Assembly: GCF_009389715.1 (NCBI RefSeq)
Contig: NC_052399.1
Location: 6,326,585-6,390,584 of the forward strand
Reading direction: 5' to 3'
Source: Phoenix dactylifera
Taxonomy: Eukaryota > Streptophyta > Magnoliopsida > Arecales > Arecaceae
Length of the DNA: 64,000 nt
Of this stretch, positions 48,821 to 59,500 are shown piece after piece. The notes under the pieces are model-generated. The model saw only the letters and a program-made list of their open reading frames with translations. It searched no databases and was not told the DNA's origin. The position numbers and the translations under genes were made by a program. Within the stretch, counting starts at the first letter, position 1. Each line of letters starts with the position of its first letter.

Positions 48821-49590
48821 CATGTCAGAGAGAGAGAGAGAGAGAGATGGCATGTGTGAGAGTGCGTGTGGGGAAAGATGGAGGGGCTGGGGCGCAATCG
48901 GGGGAGTCGCAGTCGATTTGACTCCACAATCAGAAGGGGCCCGCCGGCCCGCCCGCCCGCCGGCCATTGCAATTTCCCAATTTAGTGGTGGGTCCACAGT
49001 GTTCCCCTCGGTGAGCCCACACACCCATCCCATCCTGACAGCCACCTGATCCCGATTGGACAGCTGTGGTCGCGACTTCCCTCCACTTTGTGGGTCCCAA
49101 ACGCTCCGCATCCTCACCCTCCGTCCGATAATAATTGCAGGTATTTATTTATGCGCGCTGATTTGATGTGTATATAAATTTATATCGAGAGAGAGAGAGA
49201 GAGAGCCCGGGCGCGCCAATCATCCCACCTATTTTTCTGACATAATTTTACCAATAGAAGCATATTACCGTACCGAACTATGCTCGGGTTCCACTGTTCC
49301 ACTGCCACTACCCAGCAGGAAAAGCTTTTTAGTCTTTTTAAAGTAAAAAACACCTCTTTTTTTATTTAGAAAATAAGGTGGATGGTAGATAGATTACACA
49401 GGATAATATTCCAAAGAGGCTGACAAAAACCAAAATTAACTTAACAAAAAAAAAAAGAAAAGAAAAGGAGAGAAAGAAAGGCGAGAGATGGGGTCCAGGG
49501 CGAGCCCCGAGCCGGGGTTGATCCAGTGATTCAGCGCTCCGCAGCACCATCAATCACCCTGAACCGGTGGACCCACCTGGGGTCAGCAGC

Positions 49591-49630
<40 letters not shown>

Positions 49631-49685
49631 AGGGGCATCATCAGACGACTGCACTTGCTGCGTTCCGATCGAGACGGTGGGTCGG
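48821..49685. other. 3' flank of the DELLA gene with three GA/CT runs
   Basis: GA runs lie at about 48826-48848, 49184-49205 and 49595-49627. The last is within 60 bp of the DELLA stop codon, so it is probably a CT run in the 3' UTR on the gene's own strand. The G+C content rises towards the gene. Confidence 0.7.
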
Positions 49686-51653
49686 TCAGCGGGCGGCGGA
49701 GAGGGCGTCGCCGGCAGCGGCGACGCGCCAGGCGGAGGTGGCGATGAGGGGGCGCGTGTGCCACCCGAGGGTCAAGCATCCGTCCTTCTCCTCGACGCGA
49801 TAGCCATCGCCGCCAGCGAAGAGGGCCAAGAGCATGCTGGCTTGTTTGAACGCATTGGACCCAAGGTGGACCGGCTCGAAGCCGGCCCGGGTCATCCGGC
49901 CACGCCACTGGCCCAGTGTCTCGTGCCGCTCCGTCCGCTCCGCCCCCTCGCACGCTACCACGTTACAGATCTGCCGCCCGAGGTAGACCTCCGACATCAC
50001 CCGGTCCTGCTGCCCCCCGCCAGTGGCCACCTCAGCCGCCGCCGCCGCCCCTGTGGCGGTGCACCCGCCCTCCAGCGAGTCGAACATGGTCGAGTAATAG
50101 TGCAGGGCCTCCGTGAACCGCTCCAGGAACGATCCGGCGTTGTGGTTCGCCTCCTGCTCGACCGCCGTCACGATCCTGGGCCGGACCGCCCTGACCGTGC
50201 CCAAAACTTTCTCCAGAGCGCCCGGCCGGGCCAGAAGACGGTGGAGCTCCAGAACCGAGTTCACAGCCACCGCCTCCGGCTCCTCGTCTCCACCGCTGCT
50301 GCAGCCGCCAGCGGCATCGGCCCCCAGCATGCAGGGTTCGAGGTCGGCTAGGCTGTTGGCGACGTAGCCGCGGTACTGGAAGTCGACGTGGATGGTGTCG
50401 GCGAACTGGGCGAGCTTCCATCCAACCTGCTGGAGGGCGTCGGTGTTGTCGGGTTGGGGAGGGCCGATGCCCGTGAGCCGGAACGACGGCGGACCGCCCG
50501 GGCGGAGGGCTAGGGCTTGCATCAGCGCCGGCCACTGCATCCCCTGCCTCATCCCGAAGTCGATAACGTGGACGCGGCGGCAGCCGGCGAAGGCCTCGAG
50601 GATGGCCTGGTTGGCGGTGAAGTGGGCAAACTTGAGGTAGGGGCAGCTCTCGTAGAAGTGCATCTGGAGAATATCGGAGAAGGCGGAGTCAAGGGCGCAG
50701 TCCTGCTGGGGGTGAACGCGGTAGATCCGGCGGGCCAAAGCCTCGGCGAAGTAGCCGGCCACCTTGCGCATCGCGCCGCCCTGGGAGGTGGCGAGCACCG
50801 AGATCTGCTTCACCAGCGCGTCCGCCGCCTTGAGGTTCTCCTGCTGCACCGCCTCCGCGCAGGCCATCAGCGTGTGGACCAGCCGGATCCCGGCTTCCTG
50901 CGAGTCTACAACCACCACCGGCAGCGCCCCTGCTGCCGGCCCCGCAGCCATCGACGACGCCTCCGTCGCGGAAGGCATCGACGATCCCATCCCTCTTACT
51001 ACTCCAACTCCAATCCCTCCTCGGGACGAAGACGAGGAAGAGGAGGAGGTCCTCATCCGCTTCCGATCCCGGGCGTTTAGCTCCACCGTAGCCTCCGGTC
51101 CGTACACGACGCGGCCGGGGGCGGCGGTGGCGGCGGAGGGGATGGGCTTGAGATCGTACTCCGACTGGCGCCGTGGGGTTGGCAAGTCGACGGTGGTCAC
51201 AGTAGAGCACTCAGCCGGATCTAGAATCGAAGCCGGAGCGGCAGCGGCGGGGACAGGCGGCGGCGGCGGCAGATCGAGTTGGTTACTCTGGTGCTTGGGA
51301 ATCGGGGCGGAGGGGAGGGGAGGAGGCGGGGCGTTGAGCTCGGAGAGCATGCTCTCAAGCCAGGTGGAGAGGTCGGAGGGGTTATAGTGGACGGTGTCGG
51401 AGGCGAGGTGGGAGAGGAACGCGTCGTCCTGGGCGGCGCTGCTGCCCATGGCCATCTCGAGCTGCTCGAGCTTCAGGGCGACATCTGCCATATCCGAGGA
51501 CCGGACCTTGTACCCGAGCGCGGCCAAGAGCTCGTCTACTCCACCGTCGTGCTCCTCCTCCATCCCCGTCATCTTGCCCTTCCCGCTCAACATCATCTCC
51601 GCCGCCGGATACCCCCCAACTCCACCCCCGCTCTCCTGATGCTCTCTCTTCAT
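49686..51653 (-). CDS. SLR1: DELLA protein (GRAS family), gibberellin-response repressor
   Basis: Intronless frame of 655 residues. Residues 40-44 read DELLA within [20 protein letters not shown]; the LEQLE motif is at 62-66; TVHYNP is at 87-92. These are the parts bound by the gibberellin receptor GID1 and needed for degradation (family knowledge). A linker of Pro, Ser and Ala with a basic RDRKRMR (195-201) precedes the GRAS domain from about residue 250: leucine-rich repeat I ([18 protein letters not shown]), VHIID as VHVIDF, leucine-rich repeat II, a PFYRE region ([16 protein letters not shown]) and SAW ([15 protein letters not shown]). It acts in the nucleus by binding transcription factors. 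The DVAxKLEQLE segment has Leu60 where Gln is usual. Very high G+C, typical of monocot genes, produces long spurious frames on the other strand. Closest in style to rice SLR1/wheat RHT1. Confidence 0.97.
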   Translation of the reverse strand: MKREHQESGGGVGGYPAAEMMLSGKGKMTGMEEEHDGGVDELLAALGYKVRSSDMADVALKLEQLEMAMGSSAAQDDAFLSHLASDTVHYNPSDLSTWLESMLSELNAPPPPLPSAPIPKHQSNQLDLPPPPPVPAAAAPASILDPAECSTVTTVDLPTPRRQSEYDLKPIPSAATAAPGRVVYGPEATVELNARDRKRMRTSSSSSSSSRGGIGVGVVRGMGSSMPSATEASSMAAGPAAGALPVVVVDSQEAGIRLVHTLMACAEAVQQENLKAADALVKQISVLATSQGGAMRKVAGYFAEALARRIYRVHPQQDCALDSAFSDILQMHFYESCPYLKFAHFTANQAILEAFAGCRRVHVIDFGMRQGMQWPALMQALALRPGGPPSFRLTGIGPPQPDNTDALQQVGWKLAQFADTIHVDFQYRGYVANSLADLEPCMLGADAAGGCSSGGDEEPEAVAVNSVLELHRLLARPGALEKVLGTVRAVRPRIVTAVEQEANHNAGSFLERFTEALHYYSTMFDSLEGGCTATGAAAAAEVATGGGQQDRVMSEVYLGRQICNVVACEGAERTERHETLGQWRGRMTRAGFEPVHLGSNAFKQASMLLALFAGGDGYRVEEKDGCLTLGWHTRPLIATSAWRVAAAGDALSAAR

Positions 51654-53150
51654 CGCTTCCCTACTCTAGCTTCCAATCGAAATCTATGGTTTATGGATGT
51701 CGGAGGCAGGGGGGATCTGGGATTGGAGCAGAGGGGGTGTCTAGTGATGGCGGCGCGGGCTCCTACAACCGCCTCGGAGAATAAGAGGGAAAGAAAGAGG
51801 AGCGGCGATGGAAGCGGGGGGAGAGGGGATCCGGAGCTATATCGGTGGAAGAGGGGGAACACAAGGGGGAATATGGTGGGGGCATCAATTGATCAGAGAG
51901 GCATCTCCTCCAAATCTCACTCTCTCTCTCTCATCTCCCTCTGTGTGTTTGCATGTTCTTTCAGTAGAACTTCAGCACCCCCCATTGGAGATCATCTGCC
52001 AATATAAATTAGAAGATTAAACAACCAAATAATTAAGATATATTTTAAATTATTAAGAAAATAGAAGAGAGGAAACCGATAAAGGAATCGGAGACAGACG
52101 GGGACTCGTACCGCCACCGCAATTTTTCTTTCTTTCTTTCTTTTTTTCCTCTATGCACCGAAAAACATTTAATAATCCTTAGAGTTTTCCTTTTCAAAAC
52201 AGAATCGGAGCGTTACACCTGGACCTCAGTGATCGCGTAGGAGGCCGATCTCTTCGTACGATTCTTGCTGCCGGACCTAATCCGTATCAGGAGAATAAAA
52301 TACTCGAGTAAATTTCCTACTTGGCGAGAAATTTACACGCTGGAAGGATGAGAAAGCTTTTTGGTGTGGGTGGAGGGGGGGGGGGGGGGGGTTGAAGTGT
52401 GAAAGCAGCACTGTTACACTGTGGCACGGCGTACAGAGGATTGGAGGGAGAGGGGACGGTGGGGCCGGCAAGGCGGCACCCACACACGAGGGGTGGGGCC
52501 CTTTCGCTGTCAACGTCCATACGGAATTGGGCGTGGGGCCCATGCCCACCCGCAGCAGCACCACTTCCGCTACACCACCGCCTCCGGCCGGGACCCACCG
52601 GCTGAGCGGGCAGCAGAGGTGGGATCCAGGTCACGGGCTGGCCTGGACGGCCGGGCCCCACCCCCCCGACGCCGTGTCGTCCCGGGACCCTACCCGTTAC
52701 GGGCGGCGGGTGACGGCATCCCGAAACGGCCTCGCCTCCCTTTCCAAACAAAAGTGGCACCATCCTTAACTTTTTCCCTATTTATTCACTCATCCCCTCA
52801 TGTTTTCATTTTTTTAAAAAAAAATCTAATTCTAGTTGATTTTTTGATTTACTTAATCGATTATTTATTTATTTATTTTTTTAATGCCGTCCGTTCCGAT
52901 CCCCTGCAATCCGGATGGGTTGACGTCGGGCGGCCCCACTGCCAACAAATGCGAGGCCACCCAAGCTGACAGATCCACGACGCCATCCGCATGTGATCCT
53001 CCCACGTGTCCAGATTCCGTTGACAGGTGGTCCCCACCCCTCCCCCCGATGCAGGCCGTTGGGAAAGCCTCCCGTTCCTTCCCTTCCTCTAATCTACACC
53101 CCCGCCCTTTTCTTCCTGTCCTCATCTCCTTCACAAGATTTTAATAAACA
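51654..53150. promoter_or_regulatory. Upstream region of the DELLA gene (read on minus strand)
   Basis: It holds the presumed 5' leader, with a CT/GA-rich stretch at about 51918-51945, then an AT-rich interval (about 52000-52080), a run of 17 G (52375-52391), and a GC-rich block (52440-52740) continuing to about 53100. Open frames in the GC-rich block are not conserved. No TATA box can be assigned with confidence. Confidence 0.5.
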
Positions 53151-55031
53151 AGAAGCAAAGTTTGCAATGATCCAATACTCCTCGAACTATTTGGTGATCT
53201 AATTCAAAGCAGCCGTTAATCCCACATGTAAATACGTAAAAAAGTAATCTTCGATGCAAGTACGTTTCCTCACATCTGGAGCTAAACATGATACAACTAC
53301 AACTTTATATACCTAGTGGAGATATATATACCAAGTGGAGATATATTAAGTATGAGGTGTTGGAAATAAGCATCTCGAGCAGATGGGCTTGGGTTTCGGT
53401 GCAATCACCCCCGGCGCCACCTCTTGGCGGCTAGCGACTCCGTCACCGCCCCTCTCTCCCACGTCTCGATTCCCAATTATTTTTGCACGCCATTATTTAC
53501 CGTAACGTCAAAACGAGCTCGGAAAGGCTTCCTTCGAACTCATCCGAGCAGTACGATTCCATATGCTACTGCCCAATGGGGAATGAACGGGTGAGGGCGA
53601 AACGTGGGTTAACTTCCCGGTGACGATAACAAAATGGGACCGGCGATTGATGCAAAGGTCTATAGGTACCCGATGGTGACTATAAGATAAAGAATGTTAG
53701 TTAAATAGTTGTGTAACCATCAAGTGAAGCAACCCCAGGGACAAGTTGACCGCCTCCTTACGTGTACCACTTCCTCTCGATATCCGCCGGCATCCAGCTT
53801 ATATTATTTTTCTATGGTCTATTTGCGCTTTTTATATTTGTCATTTGATGGGGAATTTAGATTTATTCGCTCTGATGGGCTGCGACGTAAACATGGCCCA
53901 ACCGGTTGGTTACGCCACAAAGATTAAATTAAAGCTTGATAGATTATTGTGATCACCAACCACATAGATTCATATTTTTTATATGGAGGAACCAAAAAAA
54001 AAAAAAAACAGTGGCCATCGTGGCTGGAATTTCCGATCGGTGGTTTCCCAATTGAAACCAAGTCCAGCGGATGATTTCTCTTTCTATGTCTCAAATTCTA
54101 GAGGGTAATTTCAATTGGACAATAGGACGGCTAACATATCGATCGACGAAGTAACTTTTTGTAAGAGATTTGTATGTGGATGCAGGATTTATATATGAAA
54201 TTATCATTTGATATACCTTAGCGCAGGATTTCTTGCGGTCAAAAAATCCAAAGTGATTGCCATATTTTTCTAGTTACCTATTTAATCTATTTATTACTAC
54301 ATTCGAACATGTTTACATTGGGATCCATTTTGACTATGAACAAGCATGCTCTTAGTATGCTATGATGCGTCTGAATCAAATGGTTGATTTTATTTCAAAT
54401 TTATTTGGTATTCTTTGCAGGGTTTGCAGAATGATTTGAATTCTTAAATTTATAAACCACACGTGCATGCATGCATGCACACATTGTCCATCATTCGGAT
54501 GTAGGTGGAGACTAATGTCAAAATATATATTTGCTGTAGGTACATCTTATAAAAGGCTTTTATTTACATATAGTACATCTTGGAGTTATTCAAAGTTTTG
54601 ATGTGCAACTATATCAGCTACAACCATACCTCGTGCCATGTCAAGTATGCTTTCATGGTTAGTTGATGTAACTATAGTCAACTTAATCCGCTAGCAATAT
54701 GAAAACTAATAAGGTGAGGGAAAATGCAACTCATAGAAACATGACTCCATTTTTTGAGGACAAGTCAAATGTAGGCACGGGATTTATATGCATTGGACAC
54801 CTTATAAGTCACACCTAATAAGATTCAATTTTTCAACCTTATAATTTTTATATTTAAATTTGGTAATATGTGCAAACAACTTGGAGCACAATAGAGGTAC
54901 TCAACGCCGTGACAATAGTTTGAGAGTCCACTGGACCGAGGAAAAATGAAATGCCTTAATCAAAATGCGTCCACTTGTGAGATCCATATATTGCCTTATT
55001 AAAAGATTTGATTGTGATTAGATTCACAAAA
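53151..55031. other. AT-rich intergenic DNA, no gene seen
   Basis: No recognisable protein, RNA or complete repeat. A short GC-rich patch lies at about 53400-53470. Confidence 0.5.
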
Positions 55032-55245
55032 TGTCATGTCTCGAACCCAACATCCGAGTCGGCTACATGGCACGGCCGCATGCTTCGTAGAGCAAAGCTC
55101 TAAAGAATATGCAAGGCCTGAAAATTTATTACAACCACAATATCATTTAATAATAATGATCTCAATTCATAACAATTAACAAAACTGGTATAATTACAAA
55201 AATTAATTATCCAACCAACATCAATGATGGTTATCTACTCACAAA
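55032..55245 (-). repeat. Truncated end of a long Gypsy-type LTR, minus orientation
   Basis: It starts tgtcatgtctcgaaccc on the plus strand. It aligns, as a reverse complement, with the right end of the LTR finishing at 61951, over about 200 bp (ggctacatggcacgg, aatatgcaagg, then a long aataataatgatctcaattc stretch). The match stops near 55245, so only the LTR end is left here. Confidence 0.65.
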
Positions 55246-56587
55246 AAATTGTGTTTCTTATAGTTGTTAGAGACTATTGGATGTGTTAATTTAAACTCAA
55301 GTCTGCGTTCACATTTTGAGCAGAGATCTTTGTTATTGTTGATAAAGCCACTAGTAAAATATTATATTGAATAAAGATGCTTACATGAATTGTCACATAT
55401 AGTATTGCTGATAGATATTAAGACTCTTGATGAAGAAAGATTTGGAGGTTAATAGAGTTAACTCTACTCATAGTGATATTGGCTTGGAAACTTCTAACCC
55501 TTTGAGTTTGGAGTAAATTCTTTTGAAAAGAAGATCAATTTAGATTGTCTAATCAAATTACTAAGAAAATCTAGGTTTATTCCACTTTAAATTAAACCTA
55601 GATATTTTGGATTCTAAAAGGGTTGTGGGGATAATGTGGTGACCTTAAACTTGACTAATAACTTGAGGGTTAGTTATGGTAAGTACACTTTATATAAATT
55701 AAGGACAAAGAGATTTATAGGTTCTGCTCTAATCCTACTTGATATTTTAAAATTTGGATTTTCTTAGTCCTAATACAAAGTGATATTTTGGTCAGAAATT
55801 GTTTAGCAACCTTAGGGTATTTGCTGAGTTAGATCAGAGTGCGTAGCAGAAGTGTGGTCGTTTGAGTTATTTTAAAATTGATCAAAACAATAATTCTTTG
55901 ATCTAAAAGGTATTATGATAGAAGACCTAAGTTAGAAAAGAAGAATATCATGATTCTTTGGCTACTGAAGGTAGCTATGCAATTTTTACCACTAGGTTCT
56001 TCTATAGTTGACAACTCTTGAGAGAATTTTTGGACATTTAGTGTTAATAGATTGATGGTTCTTTGGTTAGGTTCGAACCTAAAATGTTTTCACATAGATC
56101 TCCTACTCCTAGCTCTAATATTGTTAATCTATCTATTGAAAGAGGCTCGAGGTTTTTCTAGGCTAAAGGTTGATCATTAAATCATGGGCGAAGTTAAGAG
56201 AAAAAAGAGGATTGTGAATTATGAAGATCATTGATGTTAAAGTTTTTTTTCCTATTTTTGTTAAGCTGATTTTGAATTCTATATAAAAAATTATTTAGAG
56301 GAGTTAATTTCTTGAGCAAAGAAATACAGCATTTTAATCTAAGGTTAGGATGTTAGTCTTTTTTTTGCAAGAGATCAAAAGAATCTGCTATGTATTATAG
56401 ATAGAGAGGATCAAGTTTTTGAGATGTTATGATTTTGTATGTCATAATTTTTTATATCAAATCTTATGAGGAGGCACTCTGAGAGAGAGACTATTTAGGA
56501 GCTCAAGAATGATATGATGGTTGCATGCTTTCAAAATTTCAAGTTTGAAGTGAGTTAATTTTGAGGATGAAATTATTTTAGAAGGAA
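55246..56587 (+). pseudogene. Possible decayed internal region of a Ty3/Gypsy element
   Basis: No intact frame. The last part (about 56540-56587) reads like the end of a Gypsy pol followed by a gaggatgaaatt-type and purine-rich tract, the usual context just before a 3' LTR. The rest is too decayed for me to place domains. Confidence 0.35.
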
Positions 56588-59500
56588 AGAAGATAAAACC
56601 CGACCCTTTAAGTGAATTGGGCCTCGTCCATTTGACCAGCCTAGTTGAGTTTGGCCAAAAAACAAAAAAAGGAGAAATCTGCACGTGTCGTGCACGTGCC
56701 TAGGGAGAAGAGGACTTCCAATGAGAGTCTTCTTCCTCTTGATCTCGCCAGATAAAATCTGACTCCAGGTCAGATTTTGGTCGCAGCCGAGTTTATTTAG
56801 AGGCTTCCTAAGTCCTCTCTCTCACCCCCATCGGAGTTGTAGCTGTCACGCCCTGGACCGGGATCGTGACACGGCCGTGCTATTGCCGACTACCGCCCAC
56901 AATAGCACGCAGCCTCATACAAGGGTAACAGGTAGCCAAAAGAAATCAAACTTTCATGTATTAAAAGATTTGCAGTACAACCTTTAAGGCTGATACAAAA
57001 TACAGAACTTTTATATTGTTTAGGTATACAAAAGTATGTATGCTTCACCCAAAAATAACGACGCTCTATTACAAAAGAAAAATACATCAGATGGCGATCA
57101 CTGGTGAGGATCTGAAAGAAAATGTAAATGAACGGGTATGAGCTATACGGCTCAGTAAATAATCCTGCATAATCTTATCAGATCAACTAATATGCTAAAC
57201 ATGTTTAAACAGGGTTTGAGAAGCTGACATGTATACTGTGACAATTCATCATAACAAAATATTTATGCTGAGTAAGCAAATCGGTGTTTTTTTTGTCAAC
57301 AAGAATTATTCATAAGAATATACATATGAAAATTTGTGCCCTCGGCATGTCGTGGTCCATACTCTCGGATGCTACTGCGAAGTCATTCTCGGCCACTGGC
57401 GGGGCCAGCTCAGTTATTAGTCAGCCACTGGCGGGGCCACCTCAGTCATTCTCGGCCACTGGCAACGCCAGCTCAGTTGCATTCGATCGATAGGATCTTT
57501 GAGCCCATTTATGGTATCTCTTGGCTAGATAAAATTTGCTATACTAACTTGCATGCATGATTAAAATATCAGCATAATCATGGTGCATATAAGGCCATAA
57601 TTTATGAGATCAGGCAAGTTACTCACTTTTCATAACATATCATGCATGAAGTATAACTTGAATAATACTTAGGAAATGTTAATAAACATGACATGATCCA
57701 TAACAGGATTAGAACATGTTACTTACAATAATTTGTTATCCAATTCCTTAGGTCCGGATGACGGATCTTTGACTCCTAAAACCACATTATAAAAATCAGT
57801 TCATCTTACCATGGACTTGTTTGGATCCCAACCAAGGATCCTAGCCCAATTTAATTTACCTAATTTGAAGCCTTTGGGGTTCAATTAAAGTCAATTTGGG
57901 TCCATAAGGTTTAATTGGGCTTTTCATAAAAGGGTTGGGCCTGATTCAAAACTAATTGAGCTTGCTGGGATCAACATGACATGAATGGGGTTCAGACCCA
58001 GCTCAATTGAGCTTAATTGGGTTCGTTCAAGCTCAGTTAGGTTCAGACTCGATGCCATTTGGGCTTAATTGGACTCATTTCATTCGATTGGGATCGGTTC
58101 ACCTTTTTATTGGGTTTACCCAAGCCCATTTCAATTTATTTAGACCTAACAGGTTTCGAACCCGAACTTGGATCCGACCCGTTAGGCAACCCATTAAAGG
58201 GTTTCTTCTGAGGGGTTCCAGAGGCTTCCGCCTCTTTCGTCCGTGCCTCTCCCTCTCCTTCAGTCCCTCCCTCTCTCTCATTCTCTCTTCGTCTCCACTG
58301 AAACCCTTGCCGCTCGGCCGAAACCCCTCCCCGGCCTCCCCCTCACCGGCCTTCCGGTTCCTCTCCTTCCTCTCACAAGCGACCAGGGAGACAAGGCTCC
58401 CCCAATCCACCGGCCGAGGTGGGGCTTCCCCTCGGGGCAGCGGCGAACGGAAGGTCGGCCCTTCCTCTTCTCCGAAGTGATGCTGGAGAAGAGGAGGAGG
58501 GCCGGGAGGTGGGGTCGAGGCCGGATCTCCTCCGAGAGGTCCTCATCTGCTCCGACCACGGCGGGGTAAGGCCGCAGTCTGAGGATGAAGCCTCACGGGT
58601 CCGGTATTTTTTTTTGTTCTTCTTCTGCTTTCGGTTCCCTTCTTCTCTTTTTCTTTCTTTCTTTTTTTTTTAAGAACAGCGCCATGGGGCTCGGCTTAGG
58701 CGAGCGGCTTTGTGGCCACGTCTGTTGCCGGCTCAGCCAGACCCGGCGGCCCTTGGTTGCTTTCTGTGGGGCTTTGTGGCCTGTCACCCGCAGGCCGAGT
58801 CCGGTTGGGCTCGGCCCGGGTGGACGTCGGGCCTGGGCCTGGGCCATCCTCAGGCCGGCCCGCGGCCTGTGATTCCGACCTGCGGCCTGTGGGTCCAGCC
58901 CGTGGCCCTTCTCCTGTGCTCCCCCAATGCCGGTCTTCTTCTTCTATGCCAGTCTCCTTCTCTGTGCCGGTCTCCTCCCCTCTGTTTTATTGTTGAAACA
59001 GAGAGAAGAACACTTCATAGAGGGGTTTCTCCACCCCTTTTCTTACTTAAGACCCTACTCACAGTGGACCTTACCTTGCTCTGGCTGGTCGAAGTTGGGC
59101 AGTACCACCTCAGCAAGCTCCCTCCTTCCTCTCCTAGGGCTGCAAGGTTCCTTCTGCCTTCAGCTCCAAGGCTCAGCTCTCTGGTGCAGTATATCCAGAG
59201 GGTTAGAGGCTTAAGAGGGTATATCAAAATCGGGGATTAGCAATCTTAAGGGTTATATATATTGTCTTAGGATTTGACCCCAAGGAGAGGTGGCATCCTC
59301 TCCTTCACCACGGCTCCAAGAGCCACCAGCTACCCTCCCTCTTCAGGCCAGCTCAGTTCTCAGCTACCGAGGGGGAAGAGGTGGCGGGCTCCCGTTTTGC
59401 ATGGTTGTGGGCTTCTCTCCGTTGGCCAGCTGGTGGTCCTGTCCTTTCAGCTCTTAGGCGGAAGTTGGCAGTCCTCCATGGGCTGCTCTTCATGGGCCAG

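Noticed and set aside
49677..52007. Large plus-strand frames opposite the DELLA gene
   Set aside because: Shadows of a very GC-rich coding sequence on the minus strand; no conserved domains.
52317..52969. Overlapping GC-rich frames upstream of the DELLA gene
   Set aside because: Open on both strands through base composition, low complexity, no recognisable domain.
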